A DNA stretch of 64,000 bases from JBCCEJ01 sp039030335 (GCA_039030335.1 JBCCEJ010000023.1:4380-68379); one strand, 5' to 3'. Positions 15,770 to 24,704 are shown, numbered from the stretch's first letter. The notes: generated by a model from the letters alone, not told the origin. Program-made: numbers and translations.

Positions 15770-17146
15770 TTGCGGGTCACGCTCATCAGTCCCTACGAAC
15801 TTGGGCGACAACCATTCGGACTGGCGCATCCGGCCGCGCTGCTGCGTGAGCGAGATGTGTATGTGGATCTCATCGACCTCGCCCAAGCACGGCTGATCGC
15901 CACCGAGCTCGCTGCGTCGGACCTGATCGGGGTGCATCTGCCGATGCACACGGCTACCCGCATCGCCGCCGAAGTTCTCCCGTCCGTACGCGCCGCCGCC
16001 CCGGGCGCTGTCTTGTGCGCGTATGGGATGTACGCGCCACTGAACGCCGGATGGCTTCGCGATGCCGGTGTCGATCTCATCTTGGGCGCCGAATTCGAAA
16101 CCGGCCTGCTGACCGCCGTCGACCAGCTCAAACAACGTAAACCGCCTACCCAGCCGGTGCTGGACGGGTTACCGAAGGTCAGCTTCGTCGTGCCCGACCG
16201 GACCGGCCTGGCCCCGTTAAGCGCGCACGCGCAGCTGCGCCGCGCCGACGGCAGCGAAATGACGATGGGCTTCGCCGAGACCACCCGCGGTTGCAAGCAC
16301 CGATGCCGCCACTGTCCGGTGGTCCCTGCCTACAACGGCAGGTTTCGCGCGATCCCCGCGGCGGTTGTGTTGGAAGATATCCGCGCCCAGGTCGCAGCCG
16401 GAGCCGGCCATGTCTCGTTCGGCGATCCGGATTTCCTGAACGGGCCTGCCCACGCACTCCGTATCGCCGAGCAGCTCCACCGGGAATTCCCGGACCTTAC
16501 CTTCGACGCCGTTATCAAGGTAGAGCACCTGCTGAGACACCAGGAAACCGTCGCGAGACTAGGCGTACTTGGCATGACGCTGGTCATATCGGCTGTCGAG
16601 AGTATCGATGACGACATACTCGAACGGCTCGACAAAGGTCATACGCATGCCGACTTCGTCGCGGTGGTGGCGTTGATGCGCAACCTTGGCATCGCGCTGG
16701 CGCCAACGTTCGTTGCTTTCACGCCGTGGACCACGCTCGAGAGTTATGCCGCGTTGCTGGAAGAACTGAACCGGCTGGAGCTGGTCGCGAGCGTACCGCC
16801 GGTTCAACTGGCAATCCGCCTGTTAATCCCGGCTGGTTCGAGATTGTTGGAGCTTCCCGAAGTGCGCGCCCTGGCCGGCCCGTTCGACCAGTCGAGCCTC
16901 GGCCATCCCTGGACGCACGCAGACCCGCGGGTCGATGCGTTGCAGCACGAGATCGAAACGTCGGTGAGCGAGCCCCGTCGGCGAAGCCGGTCGCAGGTAT
17001 TCGCGTGGATGCTGGAGCGCACCTACGCTGCGATCGGCGCCGACCCGCCGGCACTGGCCGTAACGCCCGGCCGTGCCATTGCCCATCATACCGAGCACTG
17101 GTACTGCTGAGCAGAGCCTACGAAACAGCAGTTGGCTGGTTGGTAG
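15770..17146 (+). CDS. B12-binding-like/radical SAM selenoprotein with CUAEP tail (UGA read as Sec)
   Basis: 458 residues if the TGA at 17108-17110 is read as selenocysteine. The N-terminal 130 residues form a B12-binding-like Rossmann region (LISPYELGRQPFGLAHPAAL, then SDLIGVHLPMH). The radical SAM domain has the cluster motif CKHRCRHC (CxxxCxxC). The frame appears to stop after HTEHWYC, but TGA is followed by GCA GAG CCT and then eight more codons to a TAG, giving ...Cys-Sec-Ala-Glu-Pro-TKQQLAGW. The CUAEP tail matches a radical SAM family I recall being named for this C-terminal motif (CUAEP or CCAEP). The start is a TTG with GGA nine bases upstream; a GTG at 15701 is the alternative. Reaction and substrate are unknown; the Cys-Sec pair suggests redox chemistry. 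Sec insertion needs selA, selB, selC and selD, none of which is in the window. Confidence 0.82.
17118..17146 (+). promoter_or_regulatory. Candidate bacterial SECIS hairpin
   Basis: Just downstream of the in-frame TGA, bases 17118-17121 pair with 17143-17146, 17123-17124 with 17140-17141, and 17126-17129 with 17135-17138. These are separated by two single mismatches. The five-base apical loop is AGUUG. The loop starts 20 bases after the TGA and shows a GU, the dinucleotide usual in bacterial SECIS loops recognised by SelB. Spacing falls within the range known for bacterial SECIS elements. Found by eye, without energy calculation. Confidence 0.55.
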
Positions 17147-17305
17147 AACGCTCGCCAAGACAGGCTGCGGAAAACTTCGAACTGCTCTTACGGAAGTCGG
17201 CCGACGTCGTCGCTTGCCGACCAGCACCGGTTGCGCACTACCTTGGACAGGATTTCTCGACCATTACGGTCTGGGGTTGCGCTGCAGACGCGGCTCAGAA
17301 CGCCG

Positions 17306-18220
17306 CTAGCTGCACCGGTAGAACACCGTGAGTGGGTCGTCGGTCTCCGGCGCTTCGCCCAGCCCGATCATGCCGCTGCCCGTCAACGTGTAGTAATCAC
17401 GCTTCAACGTCAGCACCGGTTCGCCATCAGGCCTTACGAAAGTGCCATTGGAACTCTGGTCGGTCAGCACAAAACGCCCGCGGCGATACTCGATCCGGGC
17501 GTGATGGCGCGACGTCAACGCGCCTCTACATTGAATTTCCACGTCGTCAGCCCGGCCCATTGCGGCGTGGGGACGCCCGTTGCCAAGCTCAAGTAGCTGG
17601 TCGCCGAACAGCACAGTGCATGTTTCGTGCTCGAGGCGCGCGATCTTCGGCACGTTGTCGCCGGCGACCGTGACGTCGGAGACTTCCCACAAAATCTCGT
17701 GGACCGATGTCGTGTCTTGCTTCCCGCGCAGGTCCACCTCGTCATGAAAGCGCACCGACTGTTTCAGCTCGCGCGGCAGCGCACTCACGAACTGGGCCGT
17801 CACCAGAATCTGTTCCGGCTTGCAGAGCGCCGCGATGCGCGCTGCCGTGTTGACGGTATCGCCGAATACGTCCTTGCCTTCGTCGAGCACCATCCCGTAG
17901 TGCGCGCCGACCCGCGCCTGCAAATCCCTGGCGGGACCGGTCGACTCCTGCTCCAACTCCTGAATCCGTACCTGCATATCACAGGCCGCGAGCGCGGCAT
18001 GCTCGGCCTCCGTGAAGACACACATGACTTCATCATCGATGAACTTGATGACGCGTCCGCCGTGGGCGCGCGTCACGGCCGAGAGCGCCGCAACCGACTC
18101 GGTCACGATGTCGATGGCGAACGTGTTGCCGAGTTCCTCGTATAGTGGAGCGGAGCCGCCGACGTGCGCGAATAGCACTGCGTAGGGCCCCGCGAGCTCT
18201 CTGCTGTTGGTATTCGACAT
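17306..18220 (-). CDS. Class III cyclase homologue with C-terminal FHA domain
   Basis: 304 residues. The first 190 align with class III nucleotide cyclases: VLFAHVGGSAPLYEELG, VIKFIDDEVMCVF and DVFGDTVNTAARIA. The transition-state Asn (N124) and Arg (R128) are kept. The first metal aspartate, normally in VLFADV, is His19, and the usual GD of the second motif is DD (62-63). Residues about 205-300 form an FHA domain with MGRADD, SRHHARIEY and SSNGTFV, which would bind phosphothreonine peptides. The architecture suggests a phospho-dependent signalling protein. The His substitution casts doubt on catalysis. Orientation is opposite to the radical SAM gene, with 159 bases between their ends. Confidence 0.87.
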   Translation of the reverse strand: MSNTNSRELAGPYAVLFAHVGGSAPLYEELGNTFAIDIVTESVAALSAVTRAHGGRVIKFIDDEVMCVFTEAEHAALAACDMQVRIQELEQESTGPARDLQARVGAHYGMVLDEGKDVFGDTVNTAARIAALCKPEQILVTAQFVSALPRELKQSVRFHDEVDLRGKQDTTSVHEILWEVSDVTVAGDNVPKIARLEHETCTVLFGDQLLELGNGRPHAAMGRADDVEIQCRGALTSRHHARIEYRRGRFVLTDQSSNGTFVRPDGEPVLTLKRDYYTLTGSGMIGLGEAPETDDPLTVFYRCS

Positions 18221-18707
18221 CGCTTAGTTCTCGCCACGTTCATGCGGCGGCAGTAACGCGCCCGGTACAGGCCTGGCGCGCCGATGCTCTGAAGCTGTTT
18301 CCATCCCTACAGCATAGACACTTGTCATGCACGCGTCGCGCTGGCTGAGTCAGATTTACGGTTGCCACTGCACCCGCCAGAGGAACGCCGCCAGACGCGA
18401 TCGATTCCTGCCGCGCGAGACCGATCTACCGTCATGCAATCTGAACAAGCTTCCTGCTATACAGCATCGGCCTGCCTGCAATGAACTTGATTCATTCGTT
18501 CAGTGCGGCGGCTGGCGGTTCGACGGCGGCCCACTGCCAAACCAGTGCGAATGGGCGAACCGGCCGGCGTTTGCGCCGGGCCGCATCGACTGGCTCTTGC
18601 GGCGTGAGTCAATACACTCGCGAAGATACCGTGGCCGCGACTACCGACCTCGCGCCGGTCCAGACATCGCCTGCCCGAAGATCCGCGCATCTGGGACGCG
18701 GGGCACC
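18221..18707. other. Gene-free stretch between cyclase-FHA and livF
   Basis: 487 bases. The only long frame entering it runs antisense through livF and is a shadow. No family motif, RNA gene or terminator was recognised. It lies downstream of livF and upstream of the cyclase-FHA gene, so it may contain the latter's promoter. Confidence 0.45.
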
Positions 18708-19523
18708 TCAGATCGCGAGGTACTCGTGGCGCAATTCTTCGTTGTCCAGGACTTCCTGAGCGGTACCATCGAACACGATGTGCCCCATGTCGAGAATCAG
18801 CGCCCGGTCAGCCAGATGCAGCGCCGCGATGGCATTTTGCTCGACGATGAGCGTCGTCATGCCGAGTTGCTTGATCTGTTCCAGGGTTTTTTCGATCTCC
18901 TGGACAATCACCGGCGCCAGGCCCTCATACGGCTCATCGAGCAACAGCAGCTTGACATCGCGCACCAGGGCGCGGGCCACCGCCAGCATCTGCTGTTCGC
19001 CGCCCGAGAGCGTGGTGCCTTCCTGCGTACGCCGTTCGGCCAGCCGTGGGAACAGATCGTAGACACGCTCGAGCGACCAGCCCTTGGGGGGGGCGATCTG
19101 AGCGAGTTGCAGGTTCTCCTCGACAGTGAGGCCCGCGATGATGCGCCGGTCTTCCGGTACCAGACCGATACCGTTGCGCGCCGCTTCATGGGAGGCCATC
19201 TCGTGCAGCGGTTTGTGATCGAGCCAGATTTCGCCGCTCCGCAACTCCGGCTCATCGACACGCGCGAGCGTGCGCAGAGTGGACGTCTTGCCGGCCCCGT
19301 TGCGGCCCAATAGAGCGACGATCTCGCCTTCCCGGATATCAAAGCTCACGCCTTGCACGATATAGCTTTCGCCGTAGTAGGCGTGTATGTCCCACACCGA
19401 GCAGTAAGCCGGCTGTCCGCCCTGAGCGGTCTGCGGCGCCACCGACGGCGCGCGCTTGCCATCGAATGGCTCATCGCCCACGACCATCCCGGGTCCAGCT
19501 TCCTCGCGACTTTGCTCACTCAC
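18708..19523 (-). CDS. livF: Branched-chain amino acid-type ABC transporter ATPase, LivF-like
   Basis: 271 residues with Walker A LLGRNGAGKTS, signature TTLSGGEQQMLAVARAL, Walker B LLLLDEP and H-loop region TLIVEQNA. The short-form ATPase with 'YGESYIVQGVSFDIREGEIVALLGRNG' layout (residues about 45-75) and 'IGLVPEDRRI' is typical of LivF. There are about 38 extra N-terminal residues of low complexity. It overlaps livG by four bases. With the permease gene broken and no livH or binding-protein gene nearby, this ATPase is probably left over from a lost transporter. Confidence 0.9.
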   Translation of the reverse strand: MSEQSREEAGPGMVVGDEPFDGKRAPSVAPQTAQGGQPAYCSVWDIHAYYGESYIVQGVSFDIREGEIVALLGRNGAGKTSTLRTLARVDEPELRSGEIWLDHKPLHEMASHEAARNGIGLVPEDRRIIAGLTVEENLQLAQIAPPKGWSLERVYDLFPRLAERRTQEGTTLSGGEQQMLAVARALVRDVKLLLLDEPYEGLAPVIVQEIEKTLEQIKQLGMTTLIVEQNAIAALHLADRALILDMGHIVFDGTAQEVLDNEELRHEYLAI

Positions 19524-20275
19524 AGGTGCGCCCCTCCGAGATAGGCTTCCTGGACCTTCGGATTACCCTTGATTTCTTCGGGCAGGCCTTCCGCGATGAC
19601 CGTGCCCTGTGCCAGCACGGAGATCTTGTCGGCTAACGAAAACACGACGTGCATGTCATGCTCGATCACCACCATCGTAATGCCCTGGCCTGCGATCTCT
19701 TTCAGCAGTTCTATCGTGTTGTTGGTATCCGCCCGGGCCATGCCAGCCGTCGGCTCATCCAACAGCAGCAACTTGGGCTCCTGCACCAGACACATCGCCA
19801 ATTCGAGCCGACGTTTATCACCGCGCGACAACTGGCTCGCCACGGCACCGGCACTGCCACCAAGTCCGACGTTCTCCAGCAACCGGGTTGCCTGGAGTTG
19901 AATATCCACCTCGCCTCGAACCGCGCTCCAGGCGTTGACCTTGAAGGCACCGTCGCGCTTCGCAAACGCCGGGATCATGACGTTCTCCTGCAGCGTCAGT
20001 TCGCCAAAGATCTCAGGCGTCTGAAACACTCGGCTGACACCCGCCTGGTTAATCTCGTGCGGTTTCATCCCGAGCAGCGACGTGCCGTCAAAGTCGACGG
20101 TTCCAGTATCGGGGTCGAGACGACCGATGAAGCAGTTGAGCAAGGTCGACTTACCCGCGCCGTTTGGGCCGATGATCGCGTGCACGGTGCCGGCCTCGAC
20201 GTCCAGGTTGACTTCGTTCAGGGCTTTCAATCCGCCAAAGCGTTTGTTGACGTTGCGAACAGACAGAATGGACAT
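19520..20275 (-). CDS. livG: Branched-chain amino acid-type ABC transporter ATPase, LivG-like
   Basis: 251 residues. Walker A is IIGPNGAGKSTLLNC, the signature is SQLSRGDKRRLELAMCL (SRGDKR in place of the usual SxGxQ, as in many LivG), and Walker B is LLLLDEPTAGM. The C-terminal LPEEIKGNPKVQEAYLGG is the diagnostic LivG ending. The gene sits six bases after livM' and overlaps livF by four, an operon arrangement. It was presumably part of an amino-acid or amide uptake system whose membrane part is damaged here. Confidence 0.92.
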   Translation of the reverse strand: MSILSVRNVNKRFGGLKALNEVNLDVEAGTVHAIIGPNGAGKSTLLNCFIGRLDPDTGTVDFDGTSLLGMKPHEINQAGVSRVFQTPEIFGELTLQENVMIPAFAKRDGAFKVNAWSAVRGEVDIQLQATRLLENVGLGGSAGAVASQLSRGDKRRLELAMCLVQEPKLLLLDEPTAGMARADTNNTIELLKEIAGQGITMVVIEHDMHVVFSLADKISVLAQGTVIAEGLPEEIKGNPKVQEAYLGGAHL

Positions 20276-20281
20276 CAGTGA

Positions 20282-21088
20282 TCAACTCGTAGCAACGCTG
20301 GCCGAAGCGGCTGCGTCCCGGGCCGCACGCCGTCGCCAGAGGACGTTCACAAGGCGGCTGACGCCTTCGACCAACCCGCCCGGCAGGAAGATGACGATCA
20401 ACATGAACAGTGCGCCGAGCGTCAGGTGCCAGCCCTCGCCGACGAATAGCCCGGTCACTGCCACGACGCCGTTTTGCAGCGTTTCCGGCAAGAACGAGAA
20501 CGTGCTCATCAAAATCTCGTCATTGAAGGCTGAGAAGATATTCTCGAAATATTTGATGACACCGGCGCCGACAATCGGACCCAGCAGTGTGCCGGTGCCA
20601 CCGAGAATGGTCATCAGCACGACCTCACCGCTGGCCGTCCACTGCATGCGCTCGGCGCCGGCGAGAGGGTCGGTTACTGCCATCAGACCGCCCGCGAGAC
20701 CTGCGTACATACCGGAAATTACGAAGGCGGCGAGCGTATAAGGTCTGGTGTTGAGCCCCGTGTAGTTGAGGCGGTTCTGGTTCGACTTGACGGCGCGAAG
20801 CATCGTCCCGAACGGGGAGCGAAAAATCCTGAGCGAGATATAGAACATAACGACGAGCATCACGGCACAGAAGTAATACCCGGTCCAACCAGACATCGGT
20901 ATGCCGAACAGCGACGTAGTCGGCAAGGCACCGCCGTAGTCGATGCCTACCATCGTGTCGATCACGCGTGCATCGTGCAGGGTGAGCTGCAAACCGGTCT
21001 CCCCGTTGGTGATAGGGGTTAGCACCGAGTAGGCGAGGTTATAAGACATCTGTGCGAACGCGAGCGTGAGGATCGAGAAGTAGATACC
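20282..21088 (-). pseudogene. livM: LivM-like permease, 5'-truncated
   Basis: Homology to LivM permeases starts abruptly at GIYFSILTLAFAQMSYNL (first homologous codon at 21086-21088) and runs to the C-terminus. It includes FRSPFGTMLRAVKSNQNR, AFVISGMYAGLAGGLMA and GGTGTLLGPIVGAG, the conserved permease coupling and pore regions. A complete LivM has roughly 100 more N-terminal residues with several membrane helices. The frame does continue upstream, but those codons are rich in Arg and Pro and are only the reverse of an unrelated regulator fragment. livH and a binding-protein gene are absent. The permease is almost certainly non-functional. Confidence 0.8.
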
Positions 21089-21123
21089 GCTTCGCAGAAG
21101 CCGCTGCGCGCGCTCACTACGAC

Positions 21124-21624
21124 GTGGAGGCGCTCGCGTCACAGTTTGATATGAGCTTCGCCCTGGTGTGCGAGCGTCTTTGTGCGCTGGCGGCTGGACC
21201 TGGCGTGCCGGGGTTTGGCTATCTTCGGGCGAATGCGGCCGGTAGCGTCGTCGCCGCGCGACACATCGGGGGCCTGGCCGCTCCGCGCTACGCGGCCGCG
21301 TGCCCTCTCTGGGCCCTTTTCCGTGCCCAACAGGTTCCGGAATCCGTGGTTCGACAGCGTGTCTTGTTTCCGGATGGCAATCGCTTCGTGTTCGTGGCAC
21401 GCGCCGGACTCAGCGGGCCGGTTGGCTTCGGCCGCGCCCGGCACTACCTGACCGATATGCTGGTCATGACCGAAGACGCCGCCGCGTCGACCGTCTACGC
21501 GGCGGATGGCTTCGTGCCGGTCGAGCCGGTTGGCATCGCGTGCCGCAGCTGCGCGCGACGTGACTGCATCCACCGCGTCGCCGACCCGCTCGGCGCTGAA
21601 TCTCCCGGCGGGGCGACGGCGTGA
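21124..21624 (+). pseudogene. C-terminal fragment of an ScfR-type (DUF2083) acyl-CoA-responsive regulator
   Basis: About 166 residues from a GTG. Homology already begins upstream at 21091 (FAEAAARAHYD) in the same open frame. It matches the C-terminal DUF2083 domain of short-chain fatty acyl regulators (ScfR/RamB): FDMSFALVCERLCAL, AACPLWALFRA, VYAADG and the cysteine cluster CRSCARRDC. The full protein is near 470 residues with an XRE helix-turn-helix and an IrrE-like domain in front; both are missing. It abuts the broken livM head to head. It is probably a pseudogene, although a stand-alone ligand-binding domain cannot be excluded. Confidence 0.72.
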
Positions 21625-21849
21625 CTCTCGAAACGCGTAGCCACGCCGGGCCAGCACTCGCGGGAGACCCGTGGTGAGAGGTGAGGACAAGTCCCGTAGC
21701 TGTCACCCGATGTTGACCTGACGCATCGAACGTACAATACCGGTCCGAGGCCGTCTGGCAGGCCGCCCACCAACCGTGCGACGCTCGCGTGATAGTGCGC
21801 CGCGAAGTGACAGATACGAACCGGGATAGCACCGGAAGCGAGACTTCAA

Positions 21850-22107
21850 ATGCCGACCATCGAGATGTACAGCTCGGAACTCTGCCCTTTTTGCTACCGG
21901 GCGAAAGCGCTTCTGGCCGCCAAGGGTGTCAGTGTGCAAATCCACGACGTAGACAGCGACGTCGAGCTCCGAAAAGAAATGATGGAGCGCAGTGGCGGAC
22001 ACACCGTGCCGCAAATCTTCGTCGATGACGAACTGATCGGCGGTTGTGACGACCTCTACGCGTTAGAACGGGCAAACGCACTCGACACGCGACTCGGGCT
22101 CACCTGA
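21850..22107 (+). CDS. grxC: Glutaredoxin 3 (GrxC)
   Basis: 85 residues with the dithiol active site CPFC (residues 12-15), cis-proline motif TVPQIF and the GGCDDLYAL C-terminal helix start. These are standard for class I glutaredoxin 3. It reduces protein and glutathione mixed disulfides using glutathione. Length and motifs are complete. The next gene downstream faces the opposite way. Confidence 0.96.
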   Translation: MPTIEMYSSELCPFCYRAKALLAAKGVSVQIHDVDSDVELRKEMMERSGGHTVPQIFVDDELIGGCDDLYALERANALDTRLGLT

Positions 22108-22207
22108 CCCGGCTGGACTATCGCCTCACTACGCCTGGGACCTCCGCGGCAAGACGATCTGTCGACGGACGCACCCGGACGCGCAAGTCGCCGCATGGTG
22201 ACGCGGC

Positions 22208-22615
22208 TCACTGACGTTTCAGTTCGCTCAAGCTACGCCGCGCCCGTTTGTCGGGCCTGCCGACAGCGGCCGGCTCACCGGCCGCCCGCGCCGCGCGGCG
22301 CCGCGCGCTCGCTTCTTCACGAGCGCGCCGGCTGTCTTCAGTCTCATCATAGAGCTGCTGAGCCTCCGGGGCCGGGCCTCGACGCAATGCGAGTCCGGCA
22401 ACCACCACCTCGATGGTCGTCTCGCCGCGCGTAATCGCGAGCGTCTGTCCGAGCCGCACCTGACGCGCCGGCTTCACCCGCGCCCCGTCGACGTGCACTT
22501 TGCCTCCGTTGACGGCAGTCGCGGCAAGTGCCCGAGTTTTGAAAAAGCGTGCCGCCCAGAGCCATTTGTCGACGCGCATGGCATCGAGCGCAGCGGGTCT
22601 GGTCGCGTCAGTCAT
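22208..22615 (-). CDS. hslR: Heat-shock protein 15, S4-domain RNA-binding protein
   Basis: 135 residues with the S4 domain at about 11-75 (MRVDKWLWAARFFKTRALA, GGKVHVDGARVKPARQV). A basic C-terminal tail ends RPDKRARRSLSELKRQ, as in Hsp15. HslR binds free 50S subunits carrying a nascent chain and helps recycle stalled ribosomes. The frame is open further upstream, but MTDATRPAALDAMRVDKWL is the natural family start. It overlaps the dehydrogenase gene by eight bases. Confidence 0.93.
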   Translation of the reverse strand: MTDATRPAALDAMRVDKWLWAARFFKTRALAATAVNGGKVHVDGARVKPARQVRLGQTLAITRGETTIEVVVAGLALRRGPAPEAQQLYDETEDSRRAREEASARRRAARAAGEPAAVGRPDKRARRSLSELKRQ

Positions 22616-23483
22616 CGGTGTCACCCGGGCGCCAGGGCCCGATCCCACGGATGGCGTCCAGCACGGCCGCGTCGAATGCATCGGGACCGACCGCGCCCAA
22701 ATCACTCACGGCGTCGAGACCAGAGCGAACGTCCTTCTCGAGAATGCCGATCGTATTTTCGGGTGCATAACCCTGCCGAGCCCAATCGATGGAATGAAAG
22801 TTATCGCCAAACCACGTCTGACCAGAACTCGCGTGCATGACGGCCCGCAGCTGTTCTAAATCCATCCCGAGGGCGTCGGCACGGTCGTATGTCCTGCGCA
22901 CCGCCATCGCCGTGATGCACGCGACGTAGTTGTTGAGCACCTTGGCCGTCATACCCGCTCCAAGTGGACCTAGCCTGAAGGTATGGTCACCCATGACGTC
23001 GAACAGCGGCGCAAGCCGTTCCAGGTCCTCGTGAGCACCGCCCACCATAAAGCTGAGTGCACCGGCACGCGCGGCGTGAGGAGCCCCTGACATCGGCGCA
23101 TCTACCAGGCTTGTGTTGTCGGGCAGGCGGGCCCGCAGCTCTGGCAGGAATCGCGGCGACAGGGTCGAACTGACCACCAGAGTGGCGATCCCGTGTTCCC
23201 CGGCGAACAGAGCCTGTTGGTCAAAACAGAGGTCCAGCGTTTGCTTCGCGTCCCTGACAACCGAGATGACAACCTCGGCGCGCGCTGCGAACTCCCGCGG
23301 ATCCGGGCACATGGATGGCGCGAAACTGCCAAACTCGGCTGACGGCCTGACGTCGAGGCCCAGGACTTCATACCCGGCCCGCTCGAGCGACTGCGCCATC
23401 GGCAAACCCATCGTTCCGCAACCGGCCACACCGACTACCGGTCGCGCGGCGGGACTATCGACCATCGTTCGTGTCCATCTCAT
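22608..23483 (-). CDS. 3-hydroxyisobutyrate dehydrogenase-family NAD(P)-dependent oxidoreductase
   Basis: About 291 residues. The N-terminal Rossmann motif is VVGVAGCGTMGLPMA, followed by DAPMSGAPHAARAGALSFMVGG (substrate-binding signature) and GAGMTAKVLNNYVACITA with the catalytic lysine of the beta-hydroxyacid dehydrogenase family. The C-terminal all-alpha domain is present. The substrate is unknown: 3-hydroxyisobutyrate, tartronate semialdehyde, glyoxylate or others are possible. The start at ATG 23483 follows AGGTGG; a second ATG six codons in is an alternative. It is likely co-transcribed with hslR, which it overlaps. Confidence 0.87.
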   Translation of the reverse strand: MRWTRTMVDSPAARPVVGVAGCGTMGLPMAQSLERAGYEVLGLDVRPSAEFGSFAPSMCPDPREFAARAEVVISVVRDAKQTLDLCFDQQALFAGEHGIATLVVSSTLSPRFLPELRARLPDNTSLVDAPMSGAPHAARAGALSFMVGGAHEDLERLAPLFDVMGDHTFRLGPLGAGMTAKVLNNYVACITAMAVRRTYDRADALGMDLEQLRAVMHASSGQTWFGDNFHSIDWARQGYAPENTIGILEKDVRSGLDAVSDLGAVGPDAFDAAVLDAIRGIGPWRPGDTDD

Positions 23484-23734
23484 CGCCCAAAAACCACCTG
23501 TTCCGCTCGTGGTGAGCGCAGCGCTGCACCAACCGGCGGCGGATGCCATTTTGCACTGCCGGGTGCAGTTCTGTCCTTTAGCCGCTACAGTGGCGAGCGA
23601 AGCTTGTGAAAGTGCGCTACCGCCCGGCTGGCGCTGCCATCGCAGCCAGTCAGGGGCAGGCGCCCGCCACCGGCGCTGCAGGTCCGTTTGCGGCGCGTAT
23701 CCGCAACCCTGTAGATGCATCACGGATACCGAAG

Positions 23735-24085
23735 ATGATTAAGTCGCTGTCGCAACATGCCCGGGCACAATTCTGTTTCGTGATACTGCGCGACGCGGCC
23801 GAGCGCTCGCTCAGCACTGGTATTTCGTTCTGGGGCGCATGGCTGGTGCTGGTAGCCCTGGAAGTCACGCTCGGCTCCAACTCGCTCATCGGGATTACGT
23901 ACTTCACGACGATTCTGCTGCTGGTGGGTTTCCTTACCTGGGCCAACCGCAGGATCCTGTTTCTGGTCGAACGGCGCCTGCTGGCGCTTGGACTGCTGGG
24001 CGCGTGCGTGCTGCTGAGCGCCTCGGTCATCATCGGCGTGGGGATCGCAGCCACAGCCAGTCTCAAGGCGTTGCTCGGTACGTGA
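23735..24085 (+). CDS. Small membrane protein with two predicted helices, unknown function
   Basis: 116 residues from ATG 23735. An N-terminal polar helix precedes two or three hydrophobic segments (WLVLVALEVTLG, IGITYFTTILLLVGFLTW and LGLLGACVLLSASVIIGVGI). An RRILFLVERRLL loop between them is positively charged. I do not recognise the family. The frame is open farther left, but those codons are not protein-like. It is followed 50 bases later by another membrane protein gene and mpl, probably one rightward unit. Confidence 0.6.
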   Translation: MIKSLSQHARAQFCFVILRDAAERSLSTGISFWGAWLVLVALEVTLGSNSLIGITYFTTILLLVGFLTWANRRILFLVERRLLALGLLGACVLLSASVIIGVGIAATASLKALLGT

Positions 24086-24134
24086 CCACCCGCGTCGCGG
24101 CACCCGCCTCTGCCATCGTCCCAGGGTTGCGCGC

Positions 24135-24680
24135 ATGAACCAGGCGCTCGGTCTGTTCAAACCGTTTATCGGTATTGGACTTTTGCAGGTAGCGCCGCAG
24201 GCCTTGCCAGCCTCTCGGTTTCTGCTCGGACTGACGCTGACCGGCTATCTCGGCGTATTACTGATCGCCTACGGCATGCGCTACGGCTTCGCCGCTACGT
24301 TGATAGCAGCCGTCGCGGAAGCGGGTATGCTGGCTGCGTTTGTCGCGATCCTGCTGACGATATCGGGTAAGCCGGAGCGTCAGTTGCAGACGCTCTGCGC
24401 CCTGTATGGCTGCGGCGCCGTGCTCGGCTTCCTCCTGCTGCCGGTGAACGCGTGGTTCCTGAACGCGGTGGAGTCCGACACGGTTACCGGTTTGCACACG
24501 CTCGCCTGGTTGTTTCTGGCAGCGTGGGAGATTTTGATTCGCACGCACGTGTTCCGCCACGCGCTCGAACGCGGCTGGTTCAATGCGATGGTGTATTCCG
24601 TACTGTACTTCTGGCTCGGGTTTCGGATTATGCCGGCCCTGCTGGAAGCCCTGGGCGGCATGGACCCTCCCGCGTCCTGA
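24135..24680 (+). CDS. Inner-membrane protein of unknown function upstream of mpl
   Basis: 181 residues with about five transmembrane helices (near 14-30, 34-50, 53-74, 88-108 and 115-132), plus an amphipathic C-terminal part (FNAMVYSVLYFWLGFRIMPAL). I recall similar uncharacterised membrane proteins next to mpl in other gammaproteobacteria, but no function is established to my knowledge. It precedes mpl by 24 bases on the same strand, so a role near cell-wall recycling is possible by context only. Confidence 0.72.
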   Translation: MNQALGLFKPFIGIGLLQVAPQALPASRFLLGLTLTGYLGVLLIAYGMRYGFAATLIAAVAEAGMLAAFVAILLTISGKPERQLQTLCALYGCGAVLGFLLLPVNAWFLNAVESDTVTGLHTLAWLFLAAWEILIRTHVFRHALERGWFNAMVYSVLYFWLGFRIMPALLEALGGMDPPAS

Positions 24681-24704
24681 CGCACTCGCGCGTCGCGGCT
24701 CAGC

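Noticed and set aside
17115..17137. A closer hairpin (AGCC-U-AC with GU-U-GGCU) as the SECIS
   Set aside because: Its loop begins only about 12 bases after the TGA, nearer than known bacterial SECIS elements; the hairpin at 17118-17146 pairs more bases and is better placed.
18327..19313. 328-residue open frame across the gap and antisense to livF
   Set aside because: The part over livF mirrors ATPase codons and the rest has no motif or ribosome binding site.
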